This document shows positions 62,094 through 64,000 of a stretch of DNA of 64,000 nucleotides, in pieces. Below the pieces are notes generated by a model. The model worked only from the letters and a program-made list of their open reading frames with translations. It had not been told where the DNA came from and ran no database searches. The DNA is from Sphingomonadales bacterium (GTDB lineage: Bacteria; Pseudomonadota; Alphaproteobacteria; Sphingomonadales; Sphingomonadaceae). The first letter of the stretch is position 1. Each line of letters starts with the position of its first letter. Location: NCBI GenBank assembly GCA_017302615.1, contig JAFLDB010000003.1, positions 62,001 through 126,000 on the forward strand, in the 5' to 3' direction. The position numbers and the translations under genes are program-made.

Positions 62094-63700
62094 GCTCCGG
62101 CGACCAGCTTGACCGCCAGCGCCTCGGCCACCTTGATCCCGTCGACCGCGGCGGAAAGGATGCCGCCGGCATAGCCCGCGCCTTCACCGGCCGGATAGAG
62201 CCCGGCGGTGTTGACCGACTGGAAATCGGCCCCGCGCCTGATCCGGATCGGGCTGGACGTGCGGGTTTCCACTCCGGTCATCACCGCGTCGGGATGGTCG
62301 TAGCCCGGCACCTGGCGCCCGAACACGGGCAGCGCCTCGCGCAGGGCCTCGATCACGAAAGCGGGCAGCACATCGGCGAGGTCGGTCGGTTTGACCCCCG
62401 GCTTGTAGCTCGGCTGGACCACGCCGAACTGGGTCGATGGACGTCCGGCCAGCAGGTCTTCCACCCGCTGCCCCGGCGCGTGATAGTTGGAGCCGCCGGC
62501 GACGAAGGCCGCCTCTTCCAGCTGGCGTTGCAGCCGCACGCCGGCCAGCGGATCGCCGGGGAAGTCGCGCTCGGGGTTGATATCCACCACCAGGCCCGAA
62601 TTGGCGTTGAACTCGGCCCGCGAATACTGGCTCATCCCGTTGGTGACGACCCGGCCTTCCTCGCTGGTCGCGGCGACCACGCGCCCGCCGGGGCACATGC
62701 AGAACGAATAGACCGCGCGGCCGTTGCTTGCCTGGTGCGAGATCGAATAGGCCGCCGCGCCGAGGATCGGGTTGCCGGCATTGGGGCCGAACCGGGCCTT
62801 GTCGATCCAGCTTTGCGGATGCTCGATCCGCACCCCGATCGCAAACGGCTTGGCCTCCACGTACACGCCGCGCTCTTGCAGCGTGAAGAAGGTGTCGCGG
62901 GCCGAATGGCCGACCGCCAGGATGACGTGCTGCGCCGGCAGGAACTCGCCAGTGGAAAGGTGTAGGCCCTTGAGCTGTCCGTCCTCAATCGCGAAGTCTT
63001 CCACCCGCGTGCCGAAGCGGTATTCGCCGCCCAGGCTCTCGATCGTCTCGCGGATGCTCATCACCATGGTGACCAGCCGGAACGTGCCGACGTGGGGATG
63101 GGCTTCGGTCAGGATGTCTTCCGGCGCCCCGGCACGCACGAACTCGGTCAGCACCTTGCGGCCCAGGTGGCGCGGGTCCTTGATCCGGGAATAGAGCTTG
63201 CCGTCGGAAAAGGTGCCCGCCCCGCCTTCGCCGAACTGGGCGTTGGATTCGGTTTCCAGCACCGCGCGGCGCCACAGGCCCCAGGTGTCCTTGGTCCGGT
63301 CACGCACTGCCTTGCCACGCTCGATGATGATGGGCTTCAAACCCATCTGCGCCAGGATCAGCGCCGCCAGCAGCCCGCAGGGGCCGGCGCCGATCACCAC
63401 CGGGCGCGGGCCGCTCCAGCCATCGGGCGCCATGACCGGGAACTTGTAGGACAGGTCTGGGGTGGGCTTCACATGCGGATCGCCGTGGTGCCGTGCCAGC
63501 ACCGCATCCTCATCCCGCACCACCGCATCGATCGTGTAGATCAGCTTGATCGCCGTCTTCTTGCGCGCGTCGTTGCCGCGGCGGAAGACCGAGAAGCGGA
63601 CCAGATCCTCTTGCGGGATGCCCAGCCTGGCCAGCACCGCCGCTTCCAGCGCGGGCGGTTCATGGTTCAGTGGCAGGGCAAGGTCGGTCAGGCGGATCAT
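62090..63700 (-). CDS. FAD-dependent dehydrogenase (COG2509-like)
   Basis: The 536-residue flavoprotein holds an N-terminal region of about 100 residues (RGNDARKKTAIKLIYTIDAV), then the dinucleotide-binding PVVIGAGPCGLLAALILAQM, the conserved QFGEGGAGTFSDGKLYSRIK and the C-terminal GLYPAGEGAGYAGGILSAAV. This is the layout of uncharacterised FAD-dependent dehydrogenases of the COG2509 type. The ATG at 63700 is preferred; the longer frame upstream runs antisense to the AraC-type gene. Function unknown. Confidence 0.88.
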   Translation of the reverse strand: MIRLTDLALPLNHEPPALEAAVLARLGIPQEDLVRFSVFRRGNDARKKTAIKLIYTIDAVVRDEDAVLARHHGDPHVKPTPDLSYKFPVMAPDGWSGPRPVVIGAGPCGLLAALILAQMGLKPIIIERGKAVRDRTKDTWGLWRRAVLETESNAQFGEGGAGTFSDGKLYSRIKDPRHLGRKVLTEFVRAGAPEDILTEAHPHVGTFRLVTMVMSIRETIESLGGEYRFGTRVEDFAIEDGQLKGLHLSTGEFLPAQHVILAVGHSARDTFFTLQERGVYVEAKPFAIGVRIEHPQSWIDKARFGPNAGNPILGAAAYSISHQASNGRAVYSFCMCPGGRVVAATSEEGRVVTNGMSQYSRAEFNANSGLVVDINPERDFPGDPLAGVRLQRQLEEAAFVAGGSNYHAPGQRVEDLLAGRPSTQFGVVQPSYKPGVKPTDLADVLPAFVIEALREALPVFGRQVPGYDHPDAVMTGVETRTSSPIRIRRGADFQSVNTAGLYPAGEGAGYAGGILSAAVDGIKVAEALAVKLVAGA

Positions 63701-63752
63701 CCTGCCGCCTTTCGCCGGGACGGTGCGCAAAGGCAAGCGTTCACGCCGCCGC

Positions 63753-64000
63753 TCACGCTGTCTGGCCGCGCCGCCAGGCCTGCGGCGGCTGACCGTGGCG
63801 CTGGGCGAACCAGGCGGTGAAGGCGGCCGAACTGGCAAAGCCGAGCAGCCCGGCAATCTCGGCATTGCTGCGGGCGGAACCGGTCAATTGCCCGCGCGCT
63901 ACTTCGCCGCGCACTTCGTCGAGCAGGGCGTGAAAGGTCGTGCCTTCCCCCGCCAGCCGCCGCTCCATGGTCCGGCGCGACAGGCCCAGCCGCTCTGCCG
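63753..64000 (-). CDS. AraC-family regulator, C-terminal DNA-binding part (5' end outside window)
   Basis: The frame stays open to the window edge, so only the last 82 residues are visible. They hold an AraC/XylS helix-turn-helix: AERLGLSRRTMERRLAGEGT for the first motif, then IAGLLGFASSAAFTAWFAQR and HGQPPQAWR for the second. The family usually carries a ligand-binding N-terminal part. It probably controls a nearby gene outside the window; the two flavoprotein genes downstream lie on the same strand. Confidence 0.8.
   Translation of the reverse strand, partial: AERLGLSRRTMERRLAGEGTTFHALLDEVRGEVARGQLTGSARSNAEIAGLLGFASSAAFTAWFAQRHGQPPQAWRRGQTA

Overview
This is a GC-rich, densely packed chromosomal segment that looks like an alphaproteobacterium of the order Sphingomonadales (Novosphingobium, Sphingomonas or Erythrobacter-like). 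The reasons are the gene families and their order: methionine synthase split into two genes behind metF and an ArsR-methyltransferase regulator, a PabB-PabC fusion, a RibA with a long N-terminal extension, an intracellular PHA depolymerase of the PhaZ type, an SPFH/small ribbon-helix-helix gene pair, and many acyl-CoA catabolic genes. I saw no rRNA, tRNA, CRISPR array, insertion sequence, integrase or prophage gene. The window reads as ordinary core and accessory metabolism, not a mobile island.

Layout. Positions 1-3.3 kb hold the end of an acyltransferase gene, then a MaoC hydratase, a thiolase and a carboxymuconolactone-decarboxylase-like gene. 3.3-8.9 kb: a DUF4126 membrane protein, the PHA depolymerase phaZ (minus strand), an ABC exporter overlapping uppP, and phenylalanine hydroxylase (minus). 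9-14.8 kb: PPK2, rpmG, lolA, a strong intrinsic terminator, xth-ribA-acetyltransferase (overlapping genes) and a beta-helix protein. 14.9-21 kb: an SPFH operon, a structured leader in front of a DUF465 gene and terC, sbtA-sbtB, and recQ. 21-30.5 kb: a serine hydrolase, DUF4424, a membrane protein, the methionine operon (ArsR-methyltransferase, metF, metH in two parts) and two small lipoproteins. 30.5-37.5 kb: a six-gene acyl-CoA operon behind a near-palindromic operator. 37.5-41.6 kb: arfB, a RluA-family synthase, an aminotransferase and pabBC on the minus strand. 41.7-46 kb: a HerA-like ATPase and an M1 aminopeptidase. 46-52.5 kb: a two-component system, an EF-hand protein, a VOC protein, an M24 aminopeptidase and a protein with three TonB-C-like repeats. 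52.5-56.8 kb: oligopeptidase B, a thioesterase and a diguanylate cyclase. 56.8-64 kb: a second two-component system next to a DUF4173 protein, two flavoproteins, and an AraC-type regulator cut by the window end.

How the genes work together. Two clusters (1.0-3.3 kb and 30.5-37.5 kb) supply acyl-CoA hydratases, dehydrogenases, a CoA transferase and thiolases. With phaZ they suggest a cell that cycles acetyl-CoA and C4/C5 acyl-CoAs through storage and breakdown. The large operon carries an acyl-CoA dehydrogenase with the layout of methylsuccinyl-CoA dehydrogenase beside a family III CoA transferase and a FAS1-like hydratase, a combination that recalls mesaconyl-CoA chemistry. The methionine operon shows its likely regulatory site directly: a perfect 8-bp inverted repeat nine bases before the regulator's own start.

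The least explained items are the leader at about 16.38-16.56 kb, whose helices exclude one another, the bicarbonate transporter pair SbtA/SbtB in an apparent heterotroph, the RibA with what looks like a decayed RibB domain, the terminator at 10.99-11.02 kb with no gene close in front of it, and four convergent gene pairs whose stop codons overlap by exactly four bases. All functional calls come from reading motifs by eye. No database search was run.
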